Origin: Arthrobacter sp. APC 3897
GTDB lineage: Bacteria; Actinomycetota; Actinomycetes; Actinomycetales; Micrococcaceae
Assembly: GCF_030407495.1 (NCBI RefSeq)
Contig: NZ_JASDDG010000007.1
Span: forward strand, 1-64,000
DNA length: 64,000 nt
Direction: 5' to 3'
Positions 7,956-17,038 of this stretch are shown here, piece after piece. Positions within the stretch are counted from its first letter, which is position 1; every line of letters begins with the position of its first letter. Both the position numbers and the translations under genes were made by a program. The notes under the pieces were generated by a model that had not been told where the DNA came from, ran no database searches, and saw only the letters and a program-made list of their open reading frames with translations.

Positions 7956-8936
7956 GTGACTTCCTCCGCTTTTTCCGCCGTCCTCCGAGAGGATCAGTGG
8001 CTGCCCCTGGTTCAGCAGCACCATGAACGCGCGCAGCCTTTCGTGGAGGGATTTTTGTCCCGCAGGTCGGCGGGACAAAAACATCCTGTGGAAGATTTCC
8101 TCTTCACCTACTACTCACAGAAGCCCGGACAGCTGCTGCGCTGGCATCCGGGAGCCGGCGTCGTCCTGGCCGGAGAGGCGGCAGGCGAGCGCAGGGACTG
8201 GAAGTTCTACCGCCCCCTCAGCGAACCGGAACTTGCGGCGGCGGGCCTCGACGCCGGCACGACGGCGGTGACCGTGGACCTGCCCGCCTTTGCGGCGGCG
8301 CGGGGAGACGCCACGGCTTTCACTGCAAGGCTGCTTGCCCGCACTGCCGCACGGAAAGCAACCCTGGGCTGTTTCGGCATGCATGAGTGGGCAATGGCCT
8401 ATAAGTCGGACACCAACGGTGTCCGGCATGAATACCTGCAGCTCCGCCTGGGTGCGCAGGGAACCGACGAGCTCGTGGAGCGGAGCAAGATCCGGTGCAC
8501 CCACTTCGACGCATTCCGTTTCTATGCACCGCAGGCCGCGCCCCTGAACGAACTCCGCCCTACCCGCGAAAACCAGATTGACCTTGAGCAGCCCGGCTGC
8601 CTGCACGCCAACATGGACCTCTACAAGTGGGCCTACAAGCTGGTGCCGCTGCTGCCGAGCGAACTCGTCATGGACTGCTTCGAACTGTCCTGGCGCATCC
8701 GGACCATGGACATGCAGGCCTCCCCCTATGACCTTCAGGATTGGGGCTACTCCCCCATCCGCGTGGAAACCCCGGGCGGCCGGAGCGAATACGCTGCCGC
8801 CCAGCGACAGTTCAGTGAAGAGTCACAACTGCTGCGGGCCCGCATCCTTGGCCTGCTGGAACCCCTTCAGGAGCAGCTATGGATCCACAACCCACCGGCA
8901 GAATCACCTGTACCGGACCGGAATCGTACAACCTGA
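7956..8936 (+). CDS. Conserved actinobacterial protein, often annotated as 3-methyladenine DNA glycosylase
   Basis: A 326-residue soluble protein of a family common in actinobacteria and often named 3-methyladenine DNA glycosylase in databases; I know of no experimental proof. Recognisable segments are GQLLRWHPGAGVVL, ATLGCFGMHEWAM, the DTNGVRHEYLQLR region and CLHANMDLYKWAYKL. It lacks a helix-hairpin-helix-Gly/Pro-Asp motif, so it is not an AlkA/MutY-type glycosylase. The start is GTG 7956: GATAAT ends six bases upstream and there is no ribosome site, so the mRNA is probably leaderless. The 3' end overlaps the next gene by 58 bases, so the two are probably co-transcribed. Confidence 0.75.
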   Translation: MTSSAFSAVLREDQWLPLVQQHHERAQPFVEGFLSRRSAGQKHPVEDFLFTYYSQKPGQLLRWHPGAGVVLAGEAAGERRDWKFYRPLSEPELAAAGLDAGTTAVTVDLPAFAAARGDATAFTARLLARTAARKATLGCFGMHEWAMAYKSDTNGVRHEYLQLRLGAQGTDELVERSKIRCTHFDAFRFYAPQAAPLNELRPTRENQIDLEQPGCLHANMDLYKWAYKLVPLLPSELVMDCFELSWRIRTMDMQASPYDLQDWGYSPIRVETPGGRSEYAAAQRQFSEESQLLRARILGLLEPLQEQLWIHNPPAESPVPDRNRTT

Positions 8937-9403
8937 CCTTTTCCCGGCTGTTTTCCGAACCGCCGGATGCCGTCTGGTCCAGTTTCACTGATCCCGCCCA
9001 AACAGCTTCCTGGTTTGGACGCTGGCAGGGCTCCCCGGCCCGGGGAGCCCGGCTGGATCTTCAGATGCTCTACGAGGACGGCCTGCCGTGGAGCCGGGTG
9101 CAGGTTTCCGAGTGCGCAGCCGCGGAACTGCTTCGCCTGCTGGTGGAGGACGAATACGGCAGCTGGGACCTGGAGATCCGCTTACAGGACCGCTCCGGCG
9201 GAACCCGGCTGGATTTCATTCACCACCTCGACAATCCGCTGATTGCGGAGAGCGTGGGACCGGGCTGGGAATACTATCTGGACCGGCTGGCGGCGGTCCG
9301 CGGGGGCGGCACCCTCCCGGAATTCGGTGACTACTATCCCGGGCAGGGCCCGTACTTCCTGGCTCAGGCGCGGGCGGCGGCCGACGAGAACCAAACCGGC
9401 TGA
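8879..9403 (+). CDS. SRPBCC (START-like/AHSA1) domain protein
   Basis: A 174-residue protein with the START-like fold used to bind hydrophobic ligands or to assist chaperones. Hallmarks are FSEPPDAVWSSFTDPAQTASWFG near the N-terminus, the SWDLEIRLQDRSGGTRLDF strands and the long C-terminal helix GPGWEYYLDRLAAV. The start overlaps the upstream gene by 58 bases; AGGAGC lies six bases before ATG 8879. The tail after residue 140 is specific and unmatched. The ligand is unknown. Overlap with the putative repair protein suggests joint expression. Confidence 0.8.
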   Translation: MDPQPTGRITCTGPESYNLTFSRLFSEPPDAVWSSFTDPAQTASWFGRWQGSPARGARLDLQMLYEDGLPWSRVQVSECAAAELLRLLVEDEYGSWDLEIRLQDRSGGTRLDFIHHLDNPLIAESVGPGWEYYLDRLAAVRGGGTLPEFGDYYPGQGPYFLAQARAAADENQTG

Positions 9404-9445
9404 GAATTGACTAGGCTGGGGCCACCCTATCCGGAGGTCTCGCTC

Positions 9446-9952
9446 ATGTTCCGTCCACTCAAAGGACTGTCGATCCTGGCGCTTGCCGCCCTGGCCCTGT
9501 CAGCGTGCGGCGACTCCGCCGGCGCACCTTCGGCAGACTCTGCCTCCCCGTCCGTATCCGTTTCCGCTTCCCCGACAGCTACCGGAACCACAGCACCGGA
9601 CGCTTCCTCCAGCGCCACCTCGCTCACCGTGGAGTACCGGGAAGACGGCGAGACCGCCAGCGCCGGCTGGACCCTGAACTGTGACGGCGCATCCCTCACC
9701 GGGAGTTCGGACGCACCGGATCCGGCCGCAGCCTGCGCCGTGCTGGCGGAGAAAGGAACCGCCCTCTTCGCAGCTCCCGATGCCAACCTGATGTGCACCC
9801 AGATGATCAAGGGGCAGCAGCGCGCACGGGTCACCGGCACCGTGAACGGCGAAGCCGTGGACCAAACCTTCTCGCTGCGGGACGGCTGCCAGATTGGCCG
9901 CTGGGAAAGCCTCGCCGCACTGCTGGGCCCGGCGGAGGGAAAGCTCCGGTAG
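9446..9952 (+). CDS. Lipoprotein with subtilisin-inhibitor-like (SSI) domain
   Basis: A 168-residue secreted lipoprotein. The signal peptide ends in the lipobox LSAC, followed by a Ser/Ala/Thr-rich linker to about residue 55. The folded part has the pattern of Streptomyces subtilisin inhibitors: a first Cys in WTLNCDG, then PDPAAACAVLAEKG, LMCTQMIKGQQRARVTGTVNG and a last Cys in RDGCQIGRW, giving four cysteines able to form two disulfides. ATG 9446 is chosen because GGAGG precedes it and the signal peptide starts there; the frame is open to 9407. A membrane-anchored protease inhibitor is the likely role; the usual P1 loop is not certain. Confidence 0.72.
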   Translation: MFRPLKGLSILALAALALSACGDSAGAPSADSASPSVSVSASPTATGTTAPDASSSATSLTVEYREDGETASAGWTLNCDGASLTGSSDAPDPAAACAVLAEKGTALFAAPDANLMCTQMIKGQQRARVTGTVNGEAVDQTFSLRDGCQIGRWESLAALLGPAEGKLR

Positions 9953-10048
9953 TCCGCCGGCGCCAGGACAAGCGGGCCTGACACAGCTCTTCTCCGGAAC
10001 CGCTGCCTGGGGAGACTTGTTGCCTGTCCCCTCACTGCGTAAAATCAT

Positions 10049-10060
10049 TAAGCATGCTTA
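10049..10060. promoter_or_regulatory. Perfect palindrome TAAGCATGCTTA
   Basis: A 12-base perfect palindrome 52 bases before the zinc-ribbon gene, in an AT-rich patch (10040-10066) within GC-rich surroundings, next to TAGTAT at 10059-10064, which could serve as a -10 box. It could be a repressor site covering the promoter. No cognate regulator is adjacent. Confidence 0.35.
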
Positions 10061-10111
10061 GTATGCGATCCGGCCGGAAATCTTCCGCCCGGGCTATATC
10101 TGGAGGCACGA

Positions 10112-10522
10112 ATGTCAACGCAGGCAAGATCCGAAGGCGAAGCAGACCCTGCGCCGGAACCCTACGTTCCGTGGTGCACACACTGCGGAACGGATGACTA
10201 TCTCATTATTGAATCCGTGGAACCGGCCGTTGGCGATGATGCAACGGAGTTCCTGGAAATTAGCTACACCTGTTCGGAATGCCACCGTTTCTACGGCCAT
10301 CCGGTGCGGCATTCCTCCGTACGGGCACGGGAGCTGCAGCCGGACAGCACCACGGCACAGTACCTGCACTGCGGGGAGCCGATGCAGCCCAGGGACAGCA
10401 CCGTGTCGTCCATTTTTGAACCGGTCTTCACCGATCCGGACGGCCCGCCGGCTCCTGAAGTCCAACTGGACACCACACTGCTGCGGTGCCGCTGCGGGTT
10501 CCAGATCAGCGTTCCGGCCTGA
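10112..10522 (+). CDS. Zinc-ribbon conserved hypothetical protein
   Basis: A 136-residue soluble protein. Four knuckle-like elements are visible: CTHC near residue 22, CSEC near 54, HCGE near 85 and CRC near 126. The first two are spaced like a treble-clef or rubredoxin-type ribbon. GGAGG lies seven bases before ATG 10112. The protein has no catalytic motif that I recognise; similar small Cys-pair proteins occur through Arthrobacter and relatives. It is monocistronic between two divergently unrelated units. Role unknown; a metal-binding or nucleic-acid-binding adaptor is possible. Confidence 0.7.
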   Translation: MSTQARSEGEADPAPEPYVPWCTHCGTDDYLIIESVEPAVGDDATEFLEISYTCSECHRFYGHPVRHSSVRARELQPDSTTAQYLHCGEPMQPRDSTVSSIFEPVFTDPDGPPAPEVQLDTTLLRCRCGFQISVPA

Positions 10523-10615
10523 CCCGGCAACCGGCGGATCTACACGCGGCGTAACAGGACGCGTGCGGATCCGCCGGCCAGTGCGTAATGTGGCTGCGAC
10601 ACCCTGAGGAGATCC

Positions 10616-11422
10616 ATGCGCATCCACAAGACTTTCGCAGCACTGACTCTGGCCGCCGGCACCCTGATGGTGGCTGCGTGCGGATCAGGCGCGGCCGACG
10701 ACGCTGCCACCGCTCCCACCGGACTTGAGGCCATTCAGGAAGCCGGCACCATTGTGGTGGGCACCGAGGGCACCTACCGTCCGTTCAGCTTCCACGCTGA
10801 CGGATCCGGTGACCTGACCGGGTATGACGTCGAAATCACTGAGGCCGTGGCGGATAAACTCGGCCTGGACGTGCAGTTCGAAGAGACGCAGTGGGACGCC
10901 ATTTTCGCCGGGCTGGAAGCCAACCGTTTTGCCATGATCGCCAATCAGGTGTCCATTGATCCCGGGCGCGAGGAGTCCTACGAGTTCTCGGAGCCGTACA
11001 CCGTAAGCCCGGGCGTCATTGTGGTGCCTGCCGGCGAAAAGTCGATCAGCTCCTTCGCGGACCTGAAGGACAAGACCACCGCGCAGTCCCTGACCAGCAA
11101 CTGGTACACGCTGGCCAAGGACAATGGAGCAAACGTCGAGGCGGTGGAGGGATGGGCCCAGGCAGTGGCCCTGCTGGAACAGGGACGCGTTGACGCGACG
11201 GTCAATGACAAGCTCACCTACCTGGATTACATGCAGCAGGTCCCTGATGCCCCGCTGGAGGTGGCCGCGGAAACCGATGATCCGGCCCTTTCCGCCTTCG
11301 CCTTCGCGAAGGGCAACACCGAACTGCGCGACGCCGTCAACGAGGCCCTGGCCGAACTGCGCGCGGACGGCACGCTCGCCGAGATTTCGGAGAAGTACTT
11401 CGGCGAAAACGTCTCCGGGTAG
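10616..11422 (+). CDS. Amino-acid ABC transporter substrate-binding lipoprotein
   Basis: A 268-residue family 3 solute-binding protein. The signal peptide ends at the lipobox VAAC. The mature part opens with IQEAGTIVVGTEGTYRPFSF and carries GYDVEITEAVADKLGL, ANQVSIDPGREESYEFSEPY and a C-terminal GTLAEISEKYFGENV, all typical of cystine, glutamine and other polar amino-acid binders. The ATG follows TGAGGAGATCC. The wording of the central region most resembles cystine binders (FliY/TcyA type), but substrate cannot be fixed. It forms one operon with the permease and ATPase that follow. Confidence 0.92.
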   Translation: MRIHKTFAALTLAAGTLMVAACGSGAADDAATAPTGLEAIQEAGTIVVGTEGTYRPFSFHADGSGDLTGYDVEITEAVADKLGLDVQFEETQWDAIFAGLEANRFAMIANQVSIDPGREESYEFSEPYTVSPGVIVVPAGEKSISSFADLKDKTTAQSLTSNWYTLAKDNGANVEAVEGWAQAVALLEQGRVDATVNDKLTYLDYMQQVPDAPLEVAAETDDPALSAFAFAKGNTELRDAVNEALAELRADGTLAEISEKYFGENVSG

Positions 11423-11430
11423 CTCAGCCC

Positions 11431-12099
11431 ATGGATGAGTCGACGCGGGATCTGGTCCTCCGCTCATTCCTGCCCCTGGTTGAGGGAGCGGTCAAGGGCA
11501 CCATTCCGCTCGCGCTGTTCTCCTTCGCCCTGGGGCTTGTCATTGCCCTGGGCATAGCGCTCCTGCGCCTGTCCAAGGTTCGGATCCTCTCCGGGATTGC
11601 CCGCGTCTACGTGTCGATTATCCGTGGAACCCCACTGCTGGTGCAGCTCTTCGTCATCTTTTACGGGCTGCCCTCCATCGGCATTGTTGTTCCATCGTGG
11701 CCCAGCGCGGCCATTGCCTTCTCCCTCAACGTGGGCGGCTACGCGGCGGAAATCATCAGAGCCGCCATCCTCTCCGTCCCGCGCGGACAGTGGGAAGCTG
11801 CCTACACCATCCGGATGTCCCGGGCGCAGACCATGATCCGCGTCATCCTCCCCCAGGCGGCACGGGTATCGGTTCCGCCGCTTTCGAACACCTTCATCAG
11901 CCTGGTCAAGGACACATCCCTGGCCTCACTCATCCTTGTCACCGAACTGTTCCGGCAGGCACAGGAGATAGCAGCCTTCAGCCGCGAGTTCATGACCATC
12001 TACATTGAGGCCGCCTTCATTTACTGGCTGATCTGCCTTGTCCTGTCGACAGGACAATCTGCACTTGAAAGGAGGCTGGACCGCCATGTCGCCAAATGA
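11431..12099 (+). CDS. Amino-acid ABC transporter permease
   Basis: A 222-residue inner-membrane permease of the His/Glu/Gln/Arg/opine family with about five membrane helices. The EAA cytoplasmic loop that docks the ATPase is AAYTIRMSRAQTMIRVILPQ. VSIIRGTPLLVQLFVIFYGLP is the conserved early segment (VSIIRGTPLLVQ onward). It starts nine bases after the binding-protein stop, and its end overlaps the ATPase start by 14 bases. The ribosome site is poor, so translation may be coupled. Confidence 0.93.
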   Translation: MDESTRDLVLRSFLPLVEGAVKGTIPLALFSFALGLVIALGIALLRLSKVRILSGIARVYVSIIRGTPLLVQLFVIFYGLPSIGIVVPSWPSAAIAFSLNVGGYAAEIIRAAILSVPRGQWEAAYTIRMSRAQTMIRVILPQAARVSVPPLSNTFISLVKDTSLASLILVTELFRQAQEIAAFSREFMTIYIEAAFIYWLICLVLSTGQSALERRLDRHVAK

Positions 12100-12862
12100 G
12101 AACCCGGCCCGCGCAGACGTCCTGGCTGTCCGCGGGTTGCACAAGCGCTTCGGCCCGGTGGAAGTGCTCAAGGGAATTGACCTGGACATCCGCCGCGGCC
12201 AAGTGGTTGCACTGATTGGGCCCAGCGGATCAGGCAAAACCACCGTCCTGCGCTGCCTCAACGGGCTGGAGGTGCCTGACTCGGGGACGGTCCAGTTTGC
12301 CGAAGGGGCCGCAGTGGACTTCGGCAGCAAACCTCCGCGCCGCACGGTGTCCGGACTGCGGGAGCACAGCGCCATGGTTTTCCAGCACTACAACCTGTTT
12401 CCGCACCGCACGGTGCTGGAGAACGTAACGGAGGGCCCCGTTCGGGTGCAGCGGCGCCCCCGGGACGAAGCCGCAGCTGATGCGCTGGCCCTGCTGGAAC
12501 GCGTGGGGCTTGCAGACAAGAGCGGCTCTTATCCCTATCAGCTCTCCGGCGGGCAGCAGCAGCGGGTGGGCATAGCCCGGGCACTCGCCCTCAAGCCGCG
12601 GCTGCTGCTTTTTGACGAGCCCACCTCCGCGCTGGATCCGGAACTCGTGGGTGAAGTCCTGGAGGCCATTCGTGAACTCGCAGCGGAGGGTTGGACCATG
12701 CTGCTAGTGACCCACGAGCTCCGCTTCGCCAGGGATGTGGCGGACCGCGTCATCTTCATGGACGGCGGCGTTGTGGTGGAGGAGGGCCCGCCGTCGGAGG
12801 TTCTTGCGGCCCCCAAACAGGAGCGCACCCGACAGTTTGTGCAGCGGTTGCTGGACCACTAG
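12086..12862 (+). CDS. Amino-acid ABC transporter ATP-binding protein
   Basis: A 258-residue ATPase of the GlnQ/HisP type. Walker A GPSGSGKTT, Q-loop MVFQHYNLFPH, signature LSGGQQQR, Walker B LLLFDEPTSALDPEL and switch His in VTHELRFARDVADR are all intact. ATG 12086 follows AAAGGAGG and overlaps the permease stop, so the unit binding protein-permease-ATPase is complete. The earlier in-frame ATG at 12038 lies inside the permease and has no ribosome site. Confidence 0.94.
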   Translation: MSPNENPARADVLAVRGLHKRFGPVEVLKGIDLDIRRGQVVALIGPSGSGKTTVLRCLNGLEVPDSGTVQFAEGAAVDFGSKPPRRTVSGLREHSAMVFQHYNLFPHRTVLENVTEGPVRVQRRPRDEAAADALALLERVGLADKSGSYPYQLSGGQQQRVGIARALALKPRLLLFDEPTSALDPELVGEVLEAIRELAAEGWTMLLVTHELRFARDVADRVIFMDGGVVVEEGPPSEVLAAPKQERTRQFVQRLLDH

Positions 12863-12930
12863 CGGGCATGCCGCCCGGCAGCCTTTCCGGACCCCGAATG
12901 ACACGAAAGGACGGGCGCGGAAAACGCCGC

Positions 12931-12936
12931 TAGACT
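12931..12936 (+). promoter_or_regulatory. -10 box of the pur operon
   Basis: TAGACT about 88 bases before purS, matching the -10 form seen elsewhere in the window. The -35 region is not clear. The leader of about 80 bases ends in a T-rich patch (CCATTTTTTCTCTC) before AGGAG; no purine riboswitch was seen. Confidence 0.4.
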
Positions 12937-13023
12937 GGACAGTGCAAGCTCGCGGAGCGCTGAATCAGCGTGAGACGGCAGGGTCCGCGGCCACCCATTT
13001 TTTCTCTCACAGGAGTTGCCCGG

Positions 13024-13278
13024 ATGCCCCGGATCGTTGTTGACGTTATGCCCAAACCCGAAATCCTCGATCCCCAGGGCAAGGCTATCGCCGGCGCCCT
13101 GCCGCGGCTTGGCCTGACCGGATTTACCGGTGTCCGGCAGGGCAAGCGCTTCGAGCTGACCGTAGACGGCGACGTGACTGAAGAAGTCCTCGAGCAGGCC
13201 CGCACGGCAGCCGCAACGCTGCTGTCCAACCCCGTCATCGAAGATGTCACCCGCGTTGAAGTAATCCCGGAGGCCTGA
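13024..13278 (+). CDS. purS: Phosphoribosylformylglycinamidine synthase subunit PurS
   Basis: An 84-residue subunit that joins PurL and PurQ for step four of purine synthesis. The sequence MPRIVVDVMPKPEILDPQGK and the GFTGVRQGKRFEL strand are diagnostic. ATG 13024 follows CAGGAG; the frame is open to 12970 but the family begins here. PurQ starts two bases after the stop region, and the three genes overlap or abut, so the complex is made from one mRNA. Confidence 0.95.
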   Translation: MPRIVVDVMPKPEILDPQGKAIAGALPRLGLTGFTGVRQGKRFELTVDGDVTEEVLEQARTAAATLLSNPVIEDVTRVEVIPEA

Positions 13279-13280
13279 TT

Positions 13281-14057
13281 TTGAGCACTCCCCTGATCGG
13301 CGACTTCTCGGTCGCCCCCGACAACGATGCCCTGCGAGCAATCCGGATCGGCATCATCACGTTCCCCGGCACCCTGGATGACCGCGACGCCGCCCGTGCC
13401 GTCACGCTCGCCGGCGGCACCGCCGTCGGCCTCTGGCACAACGAAGCGAATCTGCAAAGCGTTGACGCCGTCATTGTTCCCGGCGGTTTCTCCTACGGTG
13501 ACTACCTCCGTGCCGGCGCCATTGCCCGCTTTGCGCCGCTCATGGACAAGGTGGTGGATGCTTCCAAGGGCGGTATGCCCGTGCTGGGCATCTGCAACGG
13601 CTTCCAGATCCTCACCGAGGCGCACCTGCTGCCCGGCTCCATGATCAAGAACAACCACCTGAAGTTCTCCTGCGCGGACCAGCTGCTGCGCGTGGAAAAC
13701 AACACCACTGCCTGGACCGGTTCCTACGCCAAGGACTCCGGCATGGTCATCCCGCTGAAAAACCAGGACGGCCAGTACGTCGCTGATGAAAAGACGCTGG
13801 ATGAACTCGAGGGGGAAGGCCGCGTGGTGTTCCGCTACGACGGCGCCAACCCCAACGGCTCGCGCCGCAACATTGCCGGCATCTCCAACGCCGCCGGCAA
13901 CGTCGTCGGCCTCATGCCGCACCCTGAACACGCAGTGGAACCGGGTTTCGGCCCGGATTCCTCCGCCTACGGCGAGGTTGGGCTGGGTTACGGCACCGAC
14001 GGCCTGGGCATCTTCACCTCAGTTCTCACCTCGCTTGTTGCCGGAGGCAAATCATGA
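13281..14057 (+). CDS. purQ: Phosphoribosylformylglycinamidine synthase glutaminase subunit PurQ
   Basis: A 258-residue class I glutamine amidotransferase that frees ammonia for PurL. The nucleophile Cys lies in [11 protein letters not shown], and the His-Glu pair in [10 protein letters not shown]. The start is TTG 13281 with CGGAGG seven to eight bases upstream. About 20 extra residues precede the usual beginning [16 protein letters not shown], so TTG is chosen on the ribosome site. Its stop overlaps the purL start as ATGA. Confidence 0.95.
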   Translation: MSTPLIGDFSVAPDNDALRAIRIGIITFPGTLDDRDAARAVTLAGGTAVGLWHNEANLQSVDAVIVPGGFSYGDYLRAGAIARFAPLMDKVVDASKGGMPVLGICNGFQILTEAHLLPGSMIKNNHLKFSCADQLLRVENNTTAWTGSYAKDSGMVIPLKNQDGQYVADEKTLDELEGEGRVVFRYDGANPNGSRRNIAGISNAAGNVVGLMPHPEHAVEPGFGPDSSAYGEVGLGYGTDGLGIFTSVLTSLVAGGKS

Positions 14058-16363
14058 CAGTTTCCGCAGACTCCACGGCCGGCGCGAAGAAGTTCCGCAT
14101 CGACACCGTTGAACACGCCGCCGCCACTCCGGAGACGGACCTGCCCTGGGCCGAACTCGGCCTGAAGGAAGACGAATTCAACCGCGTCGTCGAGATCCTC
14201 GGCCGCCGCCCCACCGCCGCGGAACTGGCCATGTACTCGGTCATGTGGTCCGAGCACTGCTCCTACAAGTCCTCCAAGGTGCACCTCTCCCAGTTCGGTG
14301 AAAAGGTCACCGAGAAGATGAAGGAACACCTGCTGGTGGGCATCGGCGAGAACGCCGGCGTCGTGGACATCGGTGAAGGCTGGGCCGTGACCTTCAAGGT
14401 CGAGTCCCACAACCACCCCTCCTTCGTGGAGCCCTATCAGGGTGCGGCAACCGGCGTCGGCGGCATTGTCCGCGACATCATCTCCATGGGCGCCCGCCCC
14501 GTTGCCGTGATGGATCCGCTGCGCTTCGGCGCCATCGACCACCCCGACACCGCCCGCCTGGTGCACGGCATCGTCTCCGGCATCGGCGGCTACGGCAACT
14601 CGCTGGGCCTGCCGAACATTGGCGGCGAGCTGGTCTTCGACTCCGTGTACCAGGGCAATCCGCTGGTTAACGCCCTGGCTGTGGGCGTCATGCGGCACGA
14701 GGACATCCGGCTGGCCAACGCCTCCGGCGCCGGCAACAAGGTGGTGCTCTTCGGCGCCCGGACCGGCGGCGACGGCATTGGCGGCGCCTCGGTGCTGGCC
14801 TCCGAGTCCTTCGACGCGGACAAGCCCTCCAAGCGGCCCGCCGTGCAGGTGGGCGACCCGTTCGCCGAAAAGGTGCTCATCGAGTGCTGCCTGGAACTGT
14901 TCAAGTCCTCCGTGGTGGAGGGCATCCAGGATCTGGGCGCGGCGGGCATCTCCTGCGCGACGTCGGAGCTGGCGTCCAACGGCGACGGCGGCATGCACGT
15001 GGAACTGACCAAGGTGCTGCTGCGCGATCCCACCCTGACGCCGGGCGAAATCCTCATGTCCGAGTCCCAGGAACGCATGATGGCCGTGGTCACGCCGGAG
15101 AACGTTGAGGCGTTCGAAGCGATCATGGACAAGTGGAACGTGGAGTACTCCTGGCTCGGCGAGGTCACCGGCACCGGCCGGCTGATCATCGACTGGGACG
15201 GCGAGACGATCGTTGACGTCGATCCGAAAACCGTGGCGCACGAGGGCCCGGTCTACCACCGCCCGTTCCACCGCCCCGAGTGGCAGGACCAGCTGCAGTC
15301 GGATTCCTTCGCGGCGGAGCGCCCGTTTGGTGCCGAAGCCATCAAGAAATCCATCCTGGAACTGATGGCCTCCCCCAACATGTGCGACAAGTCCTGGGTC
15401 ACCAACCAGTTTGACCGCTATGTGCAGGGCAACACCGCCCTGGCAATGCCCGACGACGCCGGCGTCATCCGCGTGGATGAGGCCAGCGGGCTGGGCGTGG
15501 CCATCTCCACCGACGCCAACGGCCGGTACACCTACCTCAACCCGTACGAGGGTGCCCGCCTGGCACTGGCGGAGTCCTACCGCAACGTGGCCACGTCCGG
15601 CGCCACCCCGCTGGCGGTCACCGACTGCCTGAACTTCGGCTCTCCCGAGGATCCGGAGGTCATGTGGCAGTTCGCCGAGGCCGTCCGCGGCCTGGCGGAC
15701 GGCTGCCAGGAACTGGGCATTCCGGTTACCGGCGGCAACGTCTCCCTCTACAACCAGACCGGCGGCGTTGCCATCCACCCCACCCCCGTGGTGGGCGTGC
15801 TGGGCGTGTTCGACGACGTCGCCCGCCGCACGCCGTCGGGGTGGCGCGAGGACGGCCAGGCTATCTACCTGATGGGCGTCACGAGGGACGAGCTGGACGG
15901 CTCGGAATTCGCCAACCTGCACGGCCACCTGGGCGGACAGCCTCCCGCTCTGGACCTGAAGACGGAGAAGCTGCTCGGCGAACTGCTGGTCAACGCCTCC
16001 CGCGACGGCATGATCGATGCCGCGCACGATCTCTCCGAGGGCGGCCTCGCCGCGGCCCTGTCCGAGATGGCGCTGCGCTTCGGCGTGGGTGCCCGGATTG
16101 GCCTGGACGAGGTCTGCGAGCGCGACGGCGTGGACCTGTTCACCCTGCTGTTCTCCGAGTCCCAGTCCCGCGCCCTGGTGTCCGTGGCCCGCAGCGAAGA
16201 GGTCCGGTTCAAGGACATGTGCGGTGCCCGCGGCTACGCACATATGCGCATTGGCGTAGTGGACACCGAGATTGAGGCACTGGACTTCCAGGGCCACTTC
16301 TCCCTGCCGCTGTCCGAGCTGAAGGACGCCTACGAGGGAACCCTGCCGAAGCACTTCGGCTAG
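14054..16363 (+). CDS. purL: Phosphoribosylformylglycinamidine synthase subunit PurL
   Basis: A 769-residue synthetase of the small (PurSQL) type. It uses ATP and the ammonia from PurQ to convert FGAR to FGAM. Visible motifs include the early [23 protein letters not shown], the Gly-rich GVGGIVRDI, and in the second half [13 protein letters not shown] with [12 protein letters not shown]. It overlaps purQ by four bases. A strong hairpin at 16386-16437 follows. The long open frame on the opposite strand here is a codon-bias shadow. Confidence 0.97.
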   Translation: MTVSADSTAGAKKFRIDTVEHAAATPETDLPWAELGLKEDEFNRVVEILGRRPTAAELAMYSVMWSEHCSYKSSKVHLSQFGEKVTEKMKEHLLVGIGENAGVVDIGEGWAVTFKVESHNHPSFVEPYQGAATGVGGIVRDIISMGARPVAVMDPLRFGAIDHPDTARLVHGIVSGIGGYGNSLGLPNIGGELVFDSVYQGNPLVNALAVGVMRHEDIRLANASGAGNKVVLFGARTGGDGIGGASVLASESFDADKPSKRPAVQVGDPFAEKVLIECCLELFKSSVVEGIQDLGAAGISCATSELASNGDGGMHVELTKVLLRDPTLTPGEILMSESQERMMAVVTPENVEAFEAIMDKWNVEYSWLGEVTGTGRLIIDWDGETIVDVDPKTVAHEGPVYHRPFHRPEWQDQLQSDSFAAERPFGAEAIKKSILELMASPNMCDKSWVTNQFDRYVQGNTALAMPDDAGVIRVDEASGLGVAISTDANGRYTYLNPYEGARLALAESYRNVATSGATPLAVTDCLNFGSPEDPEVMWQFAEAVRGLADGCQELGIPVTGGNVSLYNQTGGVAIHPTPVVGVLGVFDDVARRTPSGWREDGQAIYLMGVTRDELDGSEFANLHGHLGGQPPALDLKTEKLLGELLVNASRDGMIDAAHDLSEGGLAAALSEMALRFGVGARIGLDEVCERDGVDLFTLLFSESQSRALVSVARSEEVRFKDMCGARGYAHMRIGVVDTEIEALDFQGHFSLPLSELKDAYEGTLPKHFG

Positions 16364-16385
16364 CCTCCTTCGAGTCTTGCAGCCG

Positions 16386-16437
16386 CTGAGGGCGGCAGGT
16401 GCCCGTCCCGTTCCGGGCGGGTGCCTGCCGCCCTCAG
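16386..16437 (+). terminator. Long hairpin terminator after purL
   Basis: CTGAGGGCGGCAGGTGCCCG (16386-16405) pairs with CGGGTGCCTGCCGCCCTCAG (16418-16437), 20 base pairs with two G-U wobbles, and the loop can extend with CCCG/CGGG. No T-run follows. Being symmetric it would act on both strands. Confidence 0.75.
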
Positions 16438-16504
16438 CCGCAATGTGTGCAAGACCTCTTTCTCCGAGTGGGAGCATGGGCCGCCCGACGTGCACAATTA
16501 TGCT

Positions 16505-17038
16505 GTGACTCTTACCCCGGAACGTTCGGCACCGTCCACCAGTGTCCTCACAGAACGCCTGCGCCTGGACATTCTGGCTCCCGCGGAGACGGACGCCCTC
16601 ATTGGCCTTTCCCGCCTGCCCGGCTGGGCAGAGGACTTTCCCCAGCCCACCGACCTGGACGCTGCCCGGCAGTATTTTGAACAGGGCCTCCACAGCGTCC
16701 CCCCAGCCCTGGCAACGCGGCTGATCCGTGAGCGGGCAACCGGCGAGGTGGTGGGAACCATCGGTTTCCTGATACTGCCTGAGGCTGGTGACACGGAAGT
16801 GAGCTACAGCGTGGTCCCTTCCCGCCGGAACCGGGGCTATGCGACTGAATCGCTGGCAGCACTTGCCCGGATGGCTCTGGACGAGCCGGCAGTCTCCAGG
16901 GTCCTTGCCCACACGGAGGAAGAGAACACCGCCTCCCAGGAACTCCTGCTGACCGCCGGTTTTATGCCGGTGGAAATCCAGGGCCCGGGACTGGCATTTG
17001 TCCTTCAGGCTCCTCAGGTGCCCGACGCCAGCTTGTAG
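16505..17038 (+). CDS. GNAT family N-acetyltransferase
   Basis: A 177-residue acetyltransferase. The core is EVSYSVVPSRRNRGYATESL, with the R-x-x-G-Y-A acetyl-CoA loop, and ends with HTEEENTASQELLLTAGF, like the RimJ/RimL group. The frame is open to 16421, but that point lies inside the purL terminator hairpin. GTG 16505 is chosen because CACAAT ends six bases before it with no ribosome site, fitting a leaderless start. The gene converges with the DUF1990 gene and their 3' ends overlap by 25 bases. Confidence 0.85.
   Translation: MTLTPERSAPSTSVLTERLRLDILAPAETDALIGLSRLPGWAEDFPQPTDLDAARQYFEQGLHSVPPALATRLIRERATGEVVGTIGFLILPEAGDTEVSYSVVPSRRNRGYATESLAALARMALDEPAVSRVLAHTEEENTASQELLLTAGFMPVEIQGPGLAFVLQAPQVPDASL

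Noticed and set aside
13988-16912. Long minus-strand open frame of 974 codons opposite purL
   Set aside because: It is the mirror of purL codon bias, has no domain, and spans the purL-GNAT terminator. purL is unmistakable on the plus strand.
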